A DNA stretch of 64,000 nt from Salinimonas chungwhensis DSM 16280 (lineage in GTDB: Bacteria; Pseudomonadota; Gammaproteobacteria; Enterobacterales; Alteromonadaceae), in NCBI RefSeq assembly GCF_000378185.1, contig NZ_KB899376.1, forward strand, positions 648,357 through 712,356, given 5' to 3'. Each line of letters begins with the position of its first letter. The stretch's first letter is position 1. This document shows positions 31,584 through 40,742 of the stretch, in pieces. A program made the translations under genes and the position numbers. The notes beneath the pieces are model-generated. The model searched no databases. It saw only the letters and a program-made list of their open reading frames with translations, and was not told the DNA's origin.

Positions 31584-32936
31584 TCAAACCAGTGACTTAT
31601 ACCGTATTCTCTTTTTTACCAGCGTTGATTGATTAATTCCAAGAGAAGCAGCTGCTGCTCTGGTAGAGCCGTACATTTTTATCGCATGGGCAATCATTTT
31701 TTGTTCAAGCTTTGCGACTTGTTGATTCAAATTCCCTACAAAATCAATAGCGTCATTGGTGGGTTTAACCGCCAGTATCGAAGAAGGTAAGTCTGTAGCC
31801 CGTATTTCCTTTTGTTCTGTAATAAGAACAAGTTGCTCTGTTAAGTTGATTAATTCCCGGATATTGCCTGGCCAGCGATATTTCAATAAAACCGCCGCCG
31901 TGTCAGGATCTAAACACTTTTGCATTCCATACTGTTTAGCAAAGTGTTTTATGTAGTAATTAAGTAAGGGAACAATTTCATCCTTACGATCTTTTAGCGC
32001 GGGCAGTTCCAGGGGAATGGTTTGTATTCTGTAAAACAAGTCCTCTCTGAAAGTTCCGCCTTTTACCGCTTCTGAAAGATCATGATGAGTTGCAGTGATA
32101 AGTCGAAAATTTGTTTTCCTAAACTGCGTCGCACCCAGTGGTAAAAACTGACTTTCTTCAAGAACTTTTAACAACTTAACTTGCAATGAAAGTGGTAAAT
32201 CGCCGATTTCATCTAGAAACAGTGTCCCACCGTTAACAATATCGAGTAGGCCAGGCTTCCCTTTACTACTCGCTCCTGTAAAAGCACCTTTTGCATAGCC
32301 AAACAATTCGGCTTCAATTAAGCCCTCCGGCATTGCTGCACAGTTTAATGACAAAAATGCCTGGTCTGATCGTAAGCTATTGTCATGGATATATTGAGCC
32401 AGAACTGTTTTACCAGTCCCCGTTTCGCCCTGAATGAGAATTTTTGCATCTGTGGGTGCGACGCGTTTTGCCAGACTGTAACACTTGCAGGTTTTTTCGC
32501 CGGCGAAAAATTCAGTTTTCTCGTCAAAACATGTCGTTTTCCTACCGTTTTTACTGTTAACAACTACCGGGTTTTGTTGCTGTTTTTGACGCTGATTATA
32601 CTTCACTAATGATGTCACATTTCGTACTGAACTAACGATATATTCCAACTTTCCTTTTTCATCAAACATGGGGTTAGCCGATACGACAATCGTTTGGTTT
32701 TCTCCTAGCGAATAAGCATGGGTAACCGTCTTCCCCTCACGCAGTACCTCTTGCCAAAGCCCGTCATTGACTAACTCCTCGACATGCACACCCGTTACCT
32801 TTTCCCGCTTGAGCCCGGTGAGAGATTCGTATGCCTTATTTACCGAAAGTGTTCGACCCTTGTTAGACGCTATATGAATGCCATCGGGTATGGCGTCCAG
32901 TACAACCTGTAAGAGTTTCTTATTTAAAGAATTCAT
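31584..32936 (-). CDS. Sigma-54-dependent transcriptional activator with PAS domain
   Basis: Bacterial enhancer-binding protein, 450 residues. A PAS domain spans about residues 8-110 ([20 protein letters not shown]). A linker holds cysteines at 136, 150 and 152. The AAA+ domain has Walker [13 protein letters not shown] (170-181), the sigma-54 contact loop GAFTGA (217-222, intact) and Walker [11 protein letters not shown]. The C-terminal helix-turn-helix ([20 protein letters not shown]) is TyrR/Fis-like. There is no response-regulator receiver domain, so it probably senses a small ligand or redox state through PAS. The nearest sigma-54 promoter I found is upstream of the hydrolase at 45550, at the far end of the peptidase cluster. 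A hairpin CACTGGTT..AACCAGTG overlaps its stop codon (31573-31594). Confidence 0.93.
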   Translation of the reverse strand: MNSLNKKLLQVVLDAIPDGIHIASNKGRTLSVNKAYESLTGLKREKVTGVHVEELVNDGLWQEVLREGKTVTHAYSLGENQTIVVSANPMFDEKGKLEYIVSSVRNVTSLVKYNQRQKQQQNPVVVNSKNGRKTTCFDEKTEFFAGEKTCKCYSLAKRVAPTDAKILIQGETGTGKTVLAQYIHDNSLRSDQAFLSLNCAAMPEGLIEAELFGYAKGAFTGASSKGKPGLLDIVNGGTLFLDEIGDLPLSLQVKLLKVLEESQFLPLGATQFRKTNFRLITATHHDLSEAVKGGTFREDLFYRIQTIPLELPALKDRKDEIVPLLNYYIKHFAKQYGMQKCLDPDTAAVLLKYRWPGNIRELINLTEQLVLITEQKEIRATDLPSSILAVKPTNDAIDFVGNLNQQVAKLEQKMIAHAIKMYGSTRAAAASLGINQSTLVKKRIRYKSLV

Positions 32937-33184
32937 TTAACACCTTTGCCGTAGTTGAGCTGGTGAACAATTTTATTTAATAGGTATAAAAATTTTTGCC
33001 TTACATGAAATACTTCACAGTCGCATTACGCCTGAAAAAACATACGACTAACATTATTAACAACATAAAACGTGTTCGATATAAGATAATAGGTCTGGCG
33101 AGCAAATGGACCGGTAAAATATCAAGCTATACATCTGTTATTATTGACAGCCCATTTTTCAGTGGCGCAGGCAACCCTTTTTGC

Positions 33185-34561
33185 TTATCTGTTTTTACCA
33201 GAAATTAAAATCAATGACTGTTGTGGAGATGTCAAAAATGTTGCCCCTTCGCTGGTTATTACAACCATCTCTTCAACTGAAATTGTTTTTGTTTTATGCG
33301 TATCCTTGTCGGAATATGGCCAGCTGAAGAAGCCATCAAACGCAAATGTCATTCCAACATCTAACTTTCTGTCTGAAGTTGAACGGATGCCCAGGTTTGG
33401 TCCTGTATCGTGAGCAACATAACCTACCGGATGACCGGTACTCCACATTACCGGCAAAGAGCCAGCATCTTGCATAACTTTTTGTTGAGCCGAATGCACA
33501 TCGCGTCCCGAGATCCCCGGACGCATAGTTTCAAAAGCGGCTCTGCTTCCTTTAATGGCACTATCCCAGGCATGTTGAATGTCTTCAGGCGCTGTTGTCT
33601 CACCCTCATGCAGAACATATGCAAAGCGTTGGATATCCGTCACCCACCGATTGAACACTTTAATACCGAAATCTATCTGAATAACATCACCCGCCTGAAT
33701 CACGCGGTCAGTGGGATGAGAATGTCCACGGTCAGGGCCAGAGTTAACAGCCGGATTTTGATCGGGTGACCACCCGTCCTGAACTCCCGCTTCTTCTATT
33801 TTCTGCTTTAAAAAGGTGGCAATATCTTTATCAGTGGTAACCCCGGGGACCACCTGCTGGAAAGCCAAATGTTCCCATTTAGACGTCAACGTAGCGGCTT
33901 TCGCCATGATGGCGACCTCTTCTGGCAGTTTGCGTGCCAGCCAATGGTAAACGAGGGGTTCTGCTGACACTAACTTGATATCGCTATCTTTTAACGCTGT
34001 GGACAGCGCAAGGTATTGAGAATGACTGAGCCCGTCCGCCTGGGGATTATCACTGAAGCTGTTAACAGCAACTGGCGCTGTCTGATGGCTTACCAACCAA
34101 TCAGCGGCTACGTCGATAGCGCTTTTGTCTTTATTAACATCAACAACCGTATCAAAAATATTCAACTCTTTTAATGCCGTTGATTCACTAACCGGAGAAA
34201 AAATACGCGTACTTACCCCGTTACTGGTGCGGCTAAAAAGAACTACAGCGGTACCGCCTGCATTTTCACAGCCTACATGCGGTGCCAGAGGATCGTTATT
34301 GTTTTCTCGACAAATAATGAGCCAGTGTTGAAGGTTGGTTTTATCCATCGCCGCGGGTAGCAATCTGGCCACGCGTTCTTTACGAATTTGGGGCCACGGG
34401 GACTCATTGGAAAACATGATGTCGTCATCAGCGCTATTCAACTGAAACACAGAAAAAGACCCAACGTGCCTTTCATCAGAAGTGGTTTCAGAATTGACAT
34501 TAGTTGCAAGAAGCCACAATGCGCTCAAAGAAAGTGTCAGACAGCGTGCGTTTAATTTCAT
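33185..34561 (-). CDS. Secreted M24-family metallopeptidase, divergent member
   Basis: Creatinase/aminopeptidase P (pita-bread) fold protein, 458 residues, with a Sec signal peptide (LTLSLSALWLLATNVNS). Expected metal ligands can be traced: the Asp pair in QIDFGIKVFNRWVTD, the His in STGHPVGYVAHDTGP and the last Glu in KTISVEEMV. Where the first Glu is usual, this protein has Asp in MTFAFDGFF, and the two aspartates are 12 apart rather than 11. It may be an altered or inactive enzyme. ATG 34561 follows AAGGAAAATTG. It stands apart from the next M24 gene by 541 bases and lies 248 bases before the activator gene, so it may have its own promoter. Confidence 0.82.
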   Translation of the reverse strand: MKLNARCLTLSLSALWLLATNVNSETTSDERHVGSFSVFQLNSADDDIMFSNESPWPQIRKERVARLLPAAMDKTNLQHWLIICRENNNDPLAPHVGCENAGGTAVVLFSRTSNGVSTRIFSPVSESTALKELNIFDTVVDVNKDKSAIDVAADWLVSHQTAPVAVNSFSDNPQADGLSHSQYLALSTALKDSDIKLVSAEPLVYHWLARKLPEEVAIMAKAATLTSKWEHLAFQQVVPGVTTDKDIATFLKQKIEEAGVQDGWSPDQNPAVNSGPDRGHSHPTDRVIQAGDVIQIDFGIKVFNRWVTDIQRFAYVLHEGETTAPEDIQHAWDSAIKGSRAAFETMRPGISGRDVHSAQQKVMQDAGSLPVMWSTGHPVGYVAHDTGPNLGIRSTSDRKLDVGMTFAFDGFFSWPYSDKDTHKTKTISVEEMVVITSEGATFLTSPQQSLILISGKNR

Positions 34562-34564
34562 CAA

Positions 34565-35105
34565 TTTTCCTTATTATTGTTTTAGTTAACTGGCCAGTAC
34601 AAAAGAAGCACGCCTGATAGCGGCAGCAAACCTGATGAATAATTAAGCAAATAATGCTTTAAAATTAGACTATTTTTATCAAATATTTTTGTAAAGATAA
34701 AATTACAAATGAAAGCGACATATTCGACGAACGGGGTAAAATATTGGTTCAGTTACAAAAAAGCGACTGAACTTCATGTAGTGATAGAAGATCTGACCGT
34801 CAGCGGTTGTGATGGCAACATTCCAGGTACGTTAATCTACTATCACTTCCAGGACTATCTACAGCCGCGAAAATAGCGCATTTGGGTACAAGTGGCTTAA
34901 CGCGAATGTTAATTGAACAGAATAGTCGGCAAGGCAGTTAACTTAGCTCGGCAATGGTTGCCGTGTTAACGCACAGATATGAAGTGATTGCTTTAAAATA
35001 AAAAATGTAAACGCTCTTTAAACAGAAAAATAGCAGGCGATAACAGATTTTACCGCCACGCTAATACTGAATTATTGACTTGTAATCCTTCTAACTAATC
35101 GTTAA
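34565..35105. other. 541-base AT-rich interval; possible decayed regulator remnant
   Basis: No intact gene is convincing. A 55-codon ATG frame at 34709-34876 has no ribosome-binding site and resembles nothing I know. In another plus-strand frame, bases near 34838-34936 translate to LSTAAKIAHLG and TRMLIEQNSRQG. This looks loosely like the helix-turn-helix and wing of a LysR-type regulator with small deletions, so the stretch may be a pseudogene relic. CGGCAA TGG TTGCCG at 34949-34963 is a short perfect hairpin, flanked on both sides by GTTAAC. Confidence 0.3.
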
Positions 35106-36428
35106 TCAGTCTGAAGAAATCAGATGAAATCGCTTTTGCCTGCCATCAAGATATTCAACTTTTTGTCCGTCGAAAAATGCATCTTCTTCCAACATAATAC
35201 GAATTTCCTTATCCCACTCGGGGACAAAACTGGCTGCATTGAGCTCAATAGAATAAGCTGTATCAGGGTACAAAGGGTAATCGCCTTTGACTGGTAATCC
35301 TTCCTGAGCGTCCCACATTCCTATCGTCGGACCCGCCGCATGTCCATGGAAACCAAGGGGGTGTGTATATATTGAAGGTTTTATGTCTTCTTCTATTGCT
35401 TGTTGGCGTGACAATCTTAGAATCTCGTTACCACTGCGACCGGTCTTAAAATTACTGATCAAAATATCCTGCAAACGGTTCGCGTTGGCTAATGCGTTGA
35501 CCAGTCCCGCTGGCGCATTTTTTTCACCAGGCTTTAACACATATGCATGTTGTTGCTGATCAGTATTGAGCCTCAGATAGGTAATGCCAAAGTCCACATG
35601 GATAAGGTCACCAGGTTGAATGATATTTTCTCCGGGTTTCTTGCTAAACGCCTTGAGCTGATCAAACTCTTCATTGTCAGCACGCTGAATGGAGACTGAT
35701 GGATGAAACCAGTTACTTACGCCCAACTTTGTACTTTGGTCTCGTAGCCACCAAACCACGTCATCTGTGGTTGTTTTTCCAGGAGTAATAACCTCATTGG
35801 AAAACGCGGTAGCTATTAAATTGTGACCCATTCGGGCTATTTCAGGATAATGTTGCATTTCCAGTTCGCTGCGCGTTTCAAGCCAGCCGATGGCCAGTTC
35901 TTCAGCAGAAACGACCCGAGAACGATACTTAGCTGGTAATGCTTCCATAAAGGCAGTCTTCTCGGTGCTACTCATTCCATCTGCCAGTGCAAAAGCCTCG
36001 GATACGTTGATACCTATCTTATCAGGATTTCTATTCTTAATTATTTTCGCAAGAGCGGCCCACTGATCAGGTTGTTCTTCTTTATTCCACGCTTTGTCAA
36101 AAAGATTCGCCACGGCATAACGTGCCACTGCCAGTTTTTCAAGCGCCTTATCCTGACCAGGGTCATAAATTACTAACATGGTATGGCGACGAGCTGAAAG
36201 CCATGTAGAAGGTAACATCGTTTTTAGCACTGGGTCTTCATTGTACTCACGGGACATCACTACCCACATATCTATGTCAGTACGGCGCATCAACTCTGGT
36301 AAAACCTGTTCAAAGCGTTCCGTTAAGATCTCATCAACCAACTTGCTACGGGTCTGCATATCAGCTACCCCCGCTGCCCAGCTCTGAGTGCAAAATATTG
36401 CGCAAACCATAATCAAAAAGCGTTGCAT
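35106..36428 (-). CDS. Secreted M24-family Xaa-Pro peptidase, copy A
   Basis: Predicted exported peptidase acting on peptides with proline in the second position. From the ATG at 36428 (AAGGAAAAGAAAATT in front) it has 440 residues with a Sec signal peptide ending near WAAG. The pair DFGITYLRLNTD gives the two metal Asp residues 11 apart, THPLGFHGHAAGP holds the His, SIELNA the first Glu and IMLEEDAFF the second, so the dinuclear metal site is complete. It is about half identical by eye to copy B directly upstream (63 bases away), for example in EYNEDPV, TMLP and SARR, so the two arose by tandem duplication. Confidence 0.9.
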   Translation of the reverse strand: MQRFLIMVCAIFCTQSWAAGVADMQTRSKLVDEILTERFEQVLPELMRRTDIDMWVVMSREYNEDPVLKTMLPSTWLSARRHTMLVIYDPGQDKALEKLAVARYAVANLFDKAWNKEEQPDQWAALAKIIKNRNPDKIGINVSEAFALADGMSSTEKTAFMEALPAKYRSRVVSAEELAIGWLETRSELEMQHYPEIARMGHNLIATAFSNEVITPGKTTTDDVVWWLRDQSTKLGVSNWFHPSVSIQRADNEEFDQLKAFSKKPGENIIQPGDLIHVDFGITYLRLNTDQQQHAYVLKPGEKNAPAGLVNALANANRLQDILISNFKTGRSGNEILRLSRQQAIEEDIKPSIYTHPLGFHGHAAGPTIGMWDAQEGLPVKGDYPLYPDTAYSIELNAASFVPEWDKEIRIMLEEDAFFDGQKVEYLDGRQKRFHLISSD

Positions 36429-36491
36429 AATTTTCTTTTCCTTATTTGCATTATTTTCATCTTTCCTGCTACAGACAAACACCAAAAGCCT

Positions 36492-37847
36492 TTATTTTCT
36501 CGGAATGAGCAAAAGGTCAGTCTGTCGACCATCGATATAGCTAAAATCGGTACCATTAAAAAATCCATCCACCTCGAGCATGAATCGTACTTTTTGGTCA
36601 TCCCATTCGGGCACAGTTTCAATAGCATTCAGCTCTATCGAATAAGCTGTATTTGCGCGCATCTTATAATCACCGGTGCCCGGGTTACCTTCCTGCTGTT
36701 CCCATGAACCGATAGATGGGCCCGCGCCGTGACCGTGATAGCCTATAGGATGTGTGTAAATTGTTGGTGTCAATCCTTGTGCTATTGCTTCTTCGCGAGC
36801 GGCGAATAAAATCTCATTTCCGCTACGTCCGGTTTTAAAGTTTTCTGTGAGCGCGTCCTGAACCTTATTGGCTGCCTTTAACCCATTGCGTAACCCCTCG
36901 GGCGCATTTTGCTCGTTAGGACGTCTCACATAAGCCATCTGCTGCGTGTCGGTTTTCAGCCCCATATAACTCATACAAAAATCAACATGTACCAAGTCAC
37001 CCGGCAAAATAAGGCTACCGTTCTCGAGCACCATTTTTTCTATTTCAAAGGTAGACATTCCCTGACGCTGCACACTGACACTAGGCTGACACCAGGGCGA
37101 CACCTTCAATTCGGCAAGCGTTTCACGATACCACCAGACTACATCATCGGTCGTTGTCACGCCCGGGGTGATAACCTCTTCAGAAAGGCCGCGCTCTACA
37201 ATACGATGCGCTACTCGCATAATGCTTTGATAGGTAGCCATTTCAGCCGGAATCCGGGTCTCAAGCCAACCAATTGCAAGTGTGTCGTGTGACACTAAAC
37301 GCGCCGAAAGCGTATTGCCCAGCGCCTCTTGAAATTGTCTTTGCTGGCTGACCGATAATCCATCTGCCAAAGGAAAGGTGTCAGAAATATTGACTGCAAT
37401 GTTGCCCGGGTTACGCTCTTTAATAATCTGCGCTACCCGCGTCCACTGGTCTGGTTGCGCTTTCGGGTCCCACGCAGATGGAAATATATCCCCCACTGGA
37501 TAGCGAGATACTGCTAAACGTTCCACACCACCCTGCTCACCCTGATCGTAAAAGATTAGAATCATACGACGTCTTGCCGACATCCAGGTCGCAGGTAGCA
37601 TAGTTTCAACGACGGGATCTTCATTATATTCACGCGCTATCAGCACCCACATGTCCACATTGGCTTCCCGCATTAAAGCGGGTATCAGGGTATCCAATCG
37701 CTGCTTTAGCCAGCGGTTCTGCACTTCTGCGCGCTGCTGTAAATCAGGTAAACCAGGCATTATCAGTTCGTTATGGGCTTTTATAAATCCGCTGGTCAAA
37801 TATAAAATGCCAGCTAATAGATAAATAGCGTTTCGATTTGTTCTCAT
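36492..37847 (-). CDS. Secreted M24-family Xaa-Pro peptidase, copy B
   Basis: Paralogue of copy A, 451 residues from the ATG at 37847 (a TTG at 37856 adds three residues). A hydrophobic N-terminus (AIYLLAGILYLTSGFIKA) serves as signal peptide or anchor. The N-terminal domain has VDMWVLIAREYNEDPVVETM. The C-terminal metal site is complete: DFCMSYMGLKTD (Asp pair, 11 apart), HPIGYHGHGAGP (His), SIELNA and FMLEVDGFF (Glu pair). The loop after the first Asp has Cys where most relatives have Gly. It lies 98 bases after the Tat-exported M24 gene and 63 before copy A, all on the minus strand. Confidence 0.9.
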   Translation of the reverse strand: MRTNRNAIYLLAGILYLTSGFIKAHNELIMPGLPDLQQRAEVQNRWLKQRLDTLIPALMREANVDMWVLIAREYNEDPVVETMLPATWMSARRRMILIFYDQGEQGGVERLAVSRYPVGDIFPSAWDPKAQPDQWTRVAQIIKERNPGNIAVNISDTFPLADGLSVSQQRQFQEALGNTLSARLVSHDTLAIGWLETRIPAEMATYQSIMRVAHRIVERGLSEEVITPGVTTTDDVVWWYRETLAELKVSPWCQPSVSVQRQGMSTFEIEKMVLENGSLILPGDLVHVDFCMSYMGLKTDTQQMAYVRRPNEQNAPEGLRNGLKAANKVQDALTENFKTGRSGNEILFAAREEAIAQGLTPTIYTHPIGYHGHGAGPSIGSWEQQEGNPGTGDYKMRANTAYSIELNAIETVPEWDDQKVRFMLEVDGFFNGTDFSYIDGRQTDLLLIPRK

Positions 37848-37945
37848 AGATAGCAAACCTTTATTAGTGGAAGGGGTAACACAAGCAATAAATTCTGGCT
37901 GGTTGCCTTTGCTATAATCATAATTATCTGTTTACTTTTGGGTCA

Positions 37946-39223
37946 TCAGGCCATGGGCTCTTCCAGTGACGCAGGCGGGGTAGAAAACCAGCGTGGTCCG
38001 TCTTCTGTGATGTATAGGCAATCCTCTAAGCGGACACCGTATTTGCCTGGCCAATACAAGCCTGGCTCATTGGACAAACACATGCCAGCACGCAAAGGCA
38101 TCGTTTCATTGCGAACGAAGTTGATGGGTTCGTGAATATCCAGTCCAATTCCATGCCCGGTGCGATGAGAGAGGCCGGGTAGCCGGTAGTCAGGCCCATA
38201 GCCTAATTTTTCGTAATACTTGCGTACAGCAATGTCTACCTCCCTGGCGGGTCTGCCAGGTTGCGCGGCCTCAAACGCGATATTCTGCCCCTGGTGTACG
38301 TGCTGCCACAGCTTTTTCTGCGCATCACTCGCTTTACCAAAGACAAACGTACGGGATATATCGGATCGATAGCCGCCCACTGTGCAGCCAAAATCCATCA
38401 GGACCATGGCACCAGGCTCAACAGATTCAGGGACGGTTGAGCCATGCGGTAGTGCGCTGCCTTTGCCAATCTGGGCGCCGCCAGCGGGGTTCATGCCCCC
38501 GAGGCGCGACTGTGCCTGATACATTAAACTGATGATATTGTCGCGTTTCATACCGCGTTTGATTAAAGGAAACACAGCGCGATAGGCCTGAATCGTCACG
38601 TCATTGGCCAATTGCATCAACGCAATTTCTGCCGATGATTTAATCATGCGGCATGCATTTATCTCAGTCCGCGCCGACGATACGGTCAGTTTAGGCGTCG
38701 TACTTTTTAGTTGGTATGCGACAAAATGTCGCACAGATTCATCTAAAGCGATGGTACTTTTTTCCAACCCCCGCTGTTTCAGCCAGGCAGCTATAAGGCT
38801 AAATGGATCCTCATCTTCTTCCCACGTTATAATATCAGCGCTGATATCCAATAACTCCTTTAACCGACTTTTTTCAAAGGCAGGAGTTACAAACATCAAC
38901 GCCCCTTCGGCAGGAATAATGACGGCTGTAATGCGTTCGCTTATCCACCATTTAACACCTGTAAAATACTCCATAGAAGAACTCGGCTCAATAAGCACTG
39001 CATCGTGCCCTTGTCTGGCCATGTGCTGACGAAGCTTTTGCCGGCGGGAGGAACGTTCAGCTGACGTAATCCATCTCGCATTGCGTGTTATAGGCTGTAA
39101 TTTATCCAGTTGCGGAACTGGCGCTGTCGAAAAAGCAAATGACGCAGCAGATAGCACGCTGGAGCTACCTACAGCCAACCCCACCCCGGTTTTTAAAAAG
39201 TGCCGCCGCGATGTTGCATTCAT
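37946..39223 (-). CDS. Tat-exported M24 metallopeptidase (Xaa-Pro dipeptidase/aminopeptidase type)
   Basis: The 425-residue product starts with a twin-arginine signal, TSRRHFLKTG, followed by a hydrophobic stretch, so it is probably exported folded with metal already bound. This differs from the other M24 proteins here, which have Sec signals. Metal ligands are all present: D277 and D288 in MDFGCTVGGYRSD, H357 in RTGHGIG, E386 in NEPGLY and E400 in VRLED. This is the classical PepP/PepQ-like site, whereas copies A and B are more divergent. Its ATG overlaps the stop of the M20 gene as ATGA (39220-39223), so the two are translationally coupled. Confidence 0.92.
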   Translation of the reverse strand: MNATSRRHFLKTGVGLAVGSSSVLSAASFAFSTAPVPQLDKLQPITRNARWITSAERSSRRQKLRQHMARQGHDAVLIEPSSSMEYFTGVKWWISERITAVIIPAEGALMFVTPAFEKSRLKELLDISADIITWEEDEDPFSLIAAWLKQRGLEKSTIALDESVRHFVAYQLKSTTPKLTVSSARTEINACRMIKSSAEIALMQLANDVTIQAYRAVFPLIKRGMKRDNIISLMYQAQSRLGGMNPAGGAQIGKGSALPHGSTVPESVEPGAMVLMDFGCTVGGYRSDISRTFVFGKASDAQKKLWQHVHQGQNIAFEAAQPGRPAREVDIAVRKYYEKLGYGPDYRLPGLSHRTGHGIGLDIHEPINFVRNETMPLRAGMCLSNEPGLYWPGKYGVRLEDCLYITEDGPRWFSTPPASLEEPMA

Positions 39224-40656
39224 TTAATATCTCCGCGGCCTGCCCGACGCATTATGTAGTCCCAGTAATCCATCTCCTTATAAAAAGAAGCCAGGGGAAT
39301 CCGTTCGTTAGGACCGTGCGCCCGGCTATCATCGGGACGTACCAAACCAAGACTTCCCGCACCGTAAGTAGGAATCCCGACGCGGCGATATTCTCTTCCT
39401 TCGGTGCCACCCGAGGACATAGTAGGCTGCAGTGTGACGCCAGCATAGTTAAGCGCCACCCCCTGCTGAAGCATTTCAACAATATCGTCACGTAATGGCG
39501 ATGCCGGGCTTTCAACGGACTCTCCATGCTGAGTAATTTGAACCGAACTGCTTCCTACCGCTTCTTCCATTTTTTCAAGCAAATGGTCGACACCACCGGT
39601 GTCAGGCAAAATGCGGCAATTTACAGTTGCCTCGGCGTTCTGAGGCAATGCATTTTCCGCGTGGCCCGCTTCCAGCATTGTCGCGACACAGGTTGTCCAT
39701 AGCATATTGGCGTACTGTGGGTATTGTCTGATGACGTTAATAGCATCATTATCATTTGAATTTTCTAGCAGCGTACGGAGCGCTTTGGCTATTTCTCCCC
39801 CTTCTCTATCTGCAACCGAATGGGCCATTGAGCGGGTAATTTCATTAAAGGTTACGGGAAATGCGAGATTTTTTATTTCAAGTAACGCTTGAGCCAGTTC
39901 ATATATTGCGTTTTCTGGCTGAGGAACAGAACTGTGTCCGCCGGGATTGGAAGTAGACAAGATAAACGTGGCAAAGATTTTTTCTGCTGCCTGCATGGAA
40001 AAAGCAACAGGTGTGCCCTCTCGGGTGATCGTGCCGCCACCGGCATCTGAATTTAGCGCGAACGCTGCATCGCTGACAAATGGATGATTTAATATCTGGC
40101 GTGTGGTGAGCATACCGGTTTCTTCATCGCCGGAAAAAGCCAGAATCAAATCCCGCTCGGGGACATATCCTGACGCTTTCAGATTAATAAAAGTCGAGAC
40201 GAGCAAAGCAACACCAAACTTATTGTCCTGCGCGCCTCTCCCATACAAATACCCATCTTTAACGGTGGGTATAAAAGGATTGGTCTGCCAGTTTTTGGGC
40301 AGCGCATCAACCACATCCATGTGCGCCAGAAACGCTACCGGTTTGAGATCTGCGTCATCTTTTCCCGCTAGCCTCACGATCAGCCCGACTACTGTCTCGT
40401 CTTCCACTTCAACCGGAAGCCGAACAATGTCCTGCCGTGAGAATCCTGCTTTAAGTAGTTTATCCTCAAGATAATCCACCATATCGGGAACTTGCCCGTA
40501 ACCTTTGGCAGTACGGTAAGTAATTAACTCCTCTAACAGAGTCTGGGCTTCAAGCTTCTTTTGTTGGCTTACGGCAGCCGCGCCAGGCGAGGAAATAGTT
40601 AGTAACAAAACTGCTACGCACAATGTCGTGCGCATAAAACGATAACGAAGATGCAT
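39220..40656 (-). CDS. Secreted M20-family metallopeptidase (carboxypeptidase/dipeptidase)
   Basis: Zinc peptidase of the M20/ArgE/CPG2 group, 478 residues, with an N-terminal signal sequence (TLCVAVLLLTISSPGAAA). The metal-binding blocks are present: FLAHMDVVDALP (His, Asp), YGRGAQDNKFG (bridging Asp), FSGDEETGM (catalytic and metal Glu) and LNSDAGGG (Asp), with SSGGTEGREYR near the C-terminus where the last ligand is expected. AAAGG lies seven bases before the ATG. It overlaps the Tat-exported M24 gene by four bases and follows the TonB-dependent receptor gene after 86 bases. Confidence 0.92.
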   Translation of the reverse strand: MHLRYRFMRTTLCVAVLLLTISSPGAAAVSQQKKLEAQTLLEELITYRTAKGYGQVPDMVDYLEDKLLKAGFSRQDIVRLPVEVEDETVVGLIVRLAGKDDADLKPVAFLAHMDVVDALPKNWQTNPFIPTVKDGYLYGRGAQDNKFGVALLVSTFINLKASGYVPERDLILAFSGDEETGMLTTRQILNHPFVSDAAFALNSDAGGGTITREGTPVAFSMQAAEKIFATFILSTSNPGGHSSVPQPENAIYELAQALLEIKNLAFPVTFNEITRSMAHSVADREGGEIAKALRTLLENSNDNDAINVIRQYPQYANMLWTTCVATMLEAGHAENALPQNAEATVNCRILPDTGGVDHLLEKMEEAVGSSSVQITQHGESVESPASPLRDDIVEMLQQGVALNYAGVTLQPTMSSGGTEGREYRRVGIPTYGAGSLGLVRPDDSRAHGPNERIPLASFYKEMDYWDYIMRRAGRGDIK

Positions 40657-40692
40657 AGTAGTGCCTTTGTGTGCATATAAGTCTGCGCCGTA

Positions 40693-40726
40693 TAAAGCAG
40701 AAGCGTGCAGGACACACTCTGCTTTA
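40693..40726 (-). other. Intercistronic hairpin between receptor and M20 genes
   Basis: TAAAGCAGA and TCTGCTTTA pair over at least 8-9 bp. On the minus-strand transcript there is no T tract after the stem, so it is more likely an mRNA-stability or partial-attenuation element than a full terminator. It could set the receptor-to-peptidase expression ratio. Confidence 0.55.
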
Positions 40727-40742
40727 ACAGGGCTGCGAATTA

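Noticed and set aside
34709-34876. 55-codon ATG frame in the 541-base interval
   Set aside because: No ribosome-binding box and no resemblance to a known small protein; a different frame nearby gives the weak LysR-like match instead.
34565-35105. Search for a second sigma-54 promoter before the lone M24 gene
   Set aside because: No GG-N10-GC pair with acceptable flanks on the minus strand was found.
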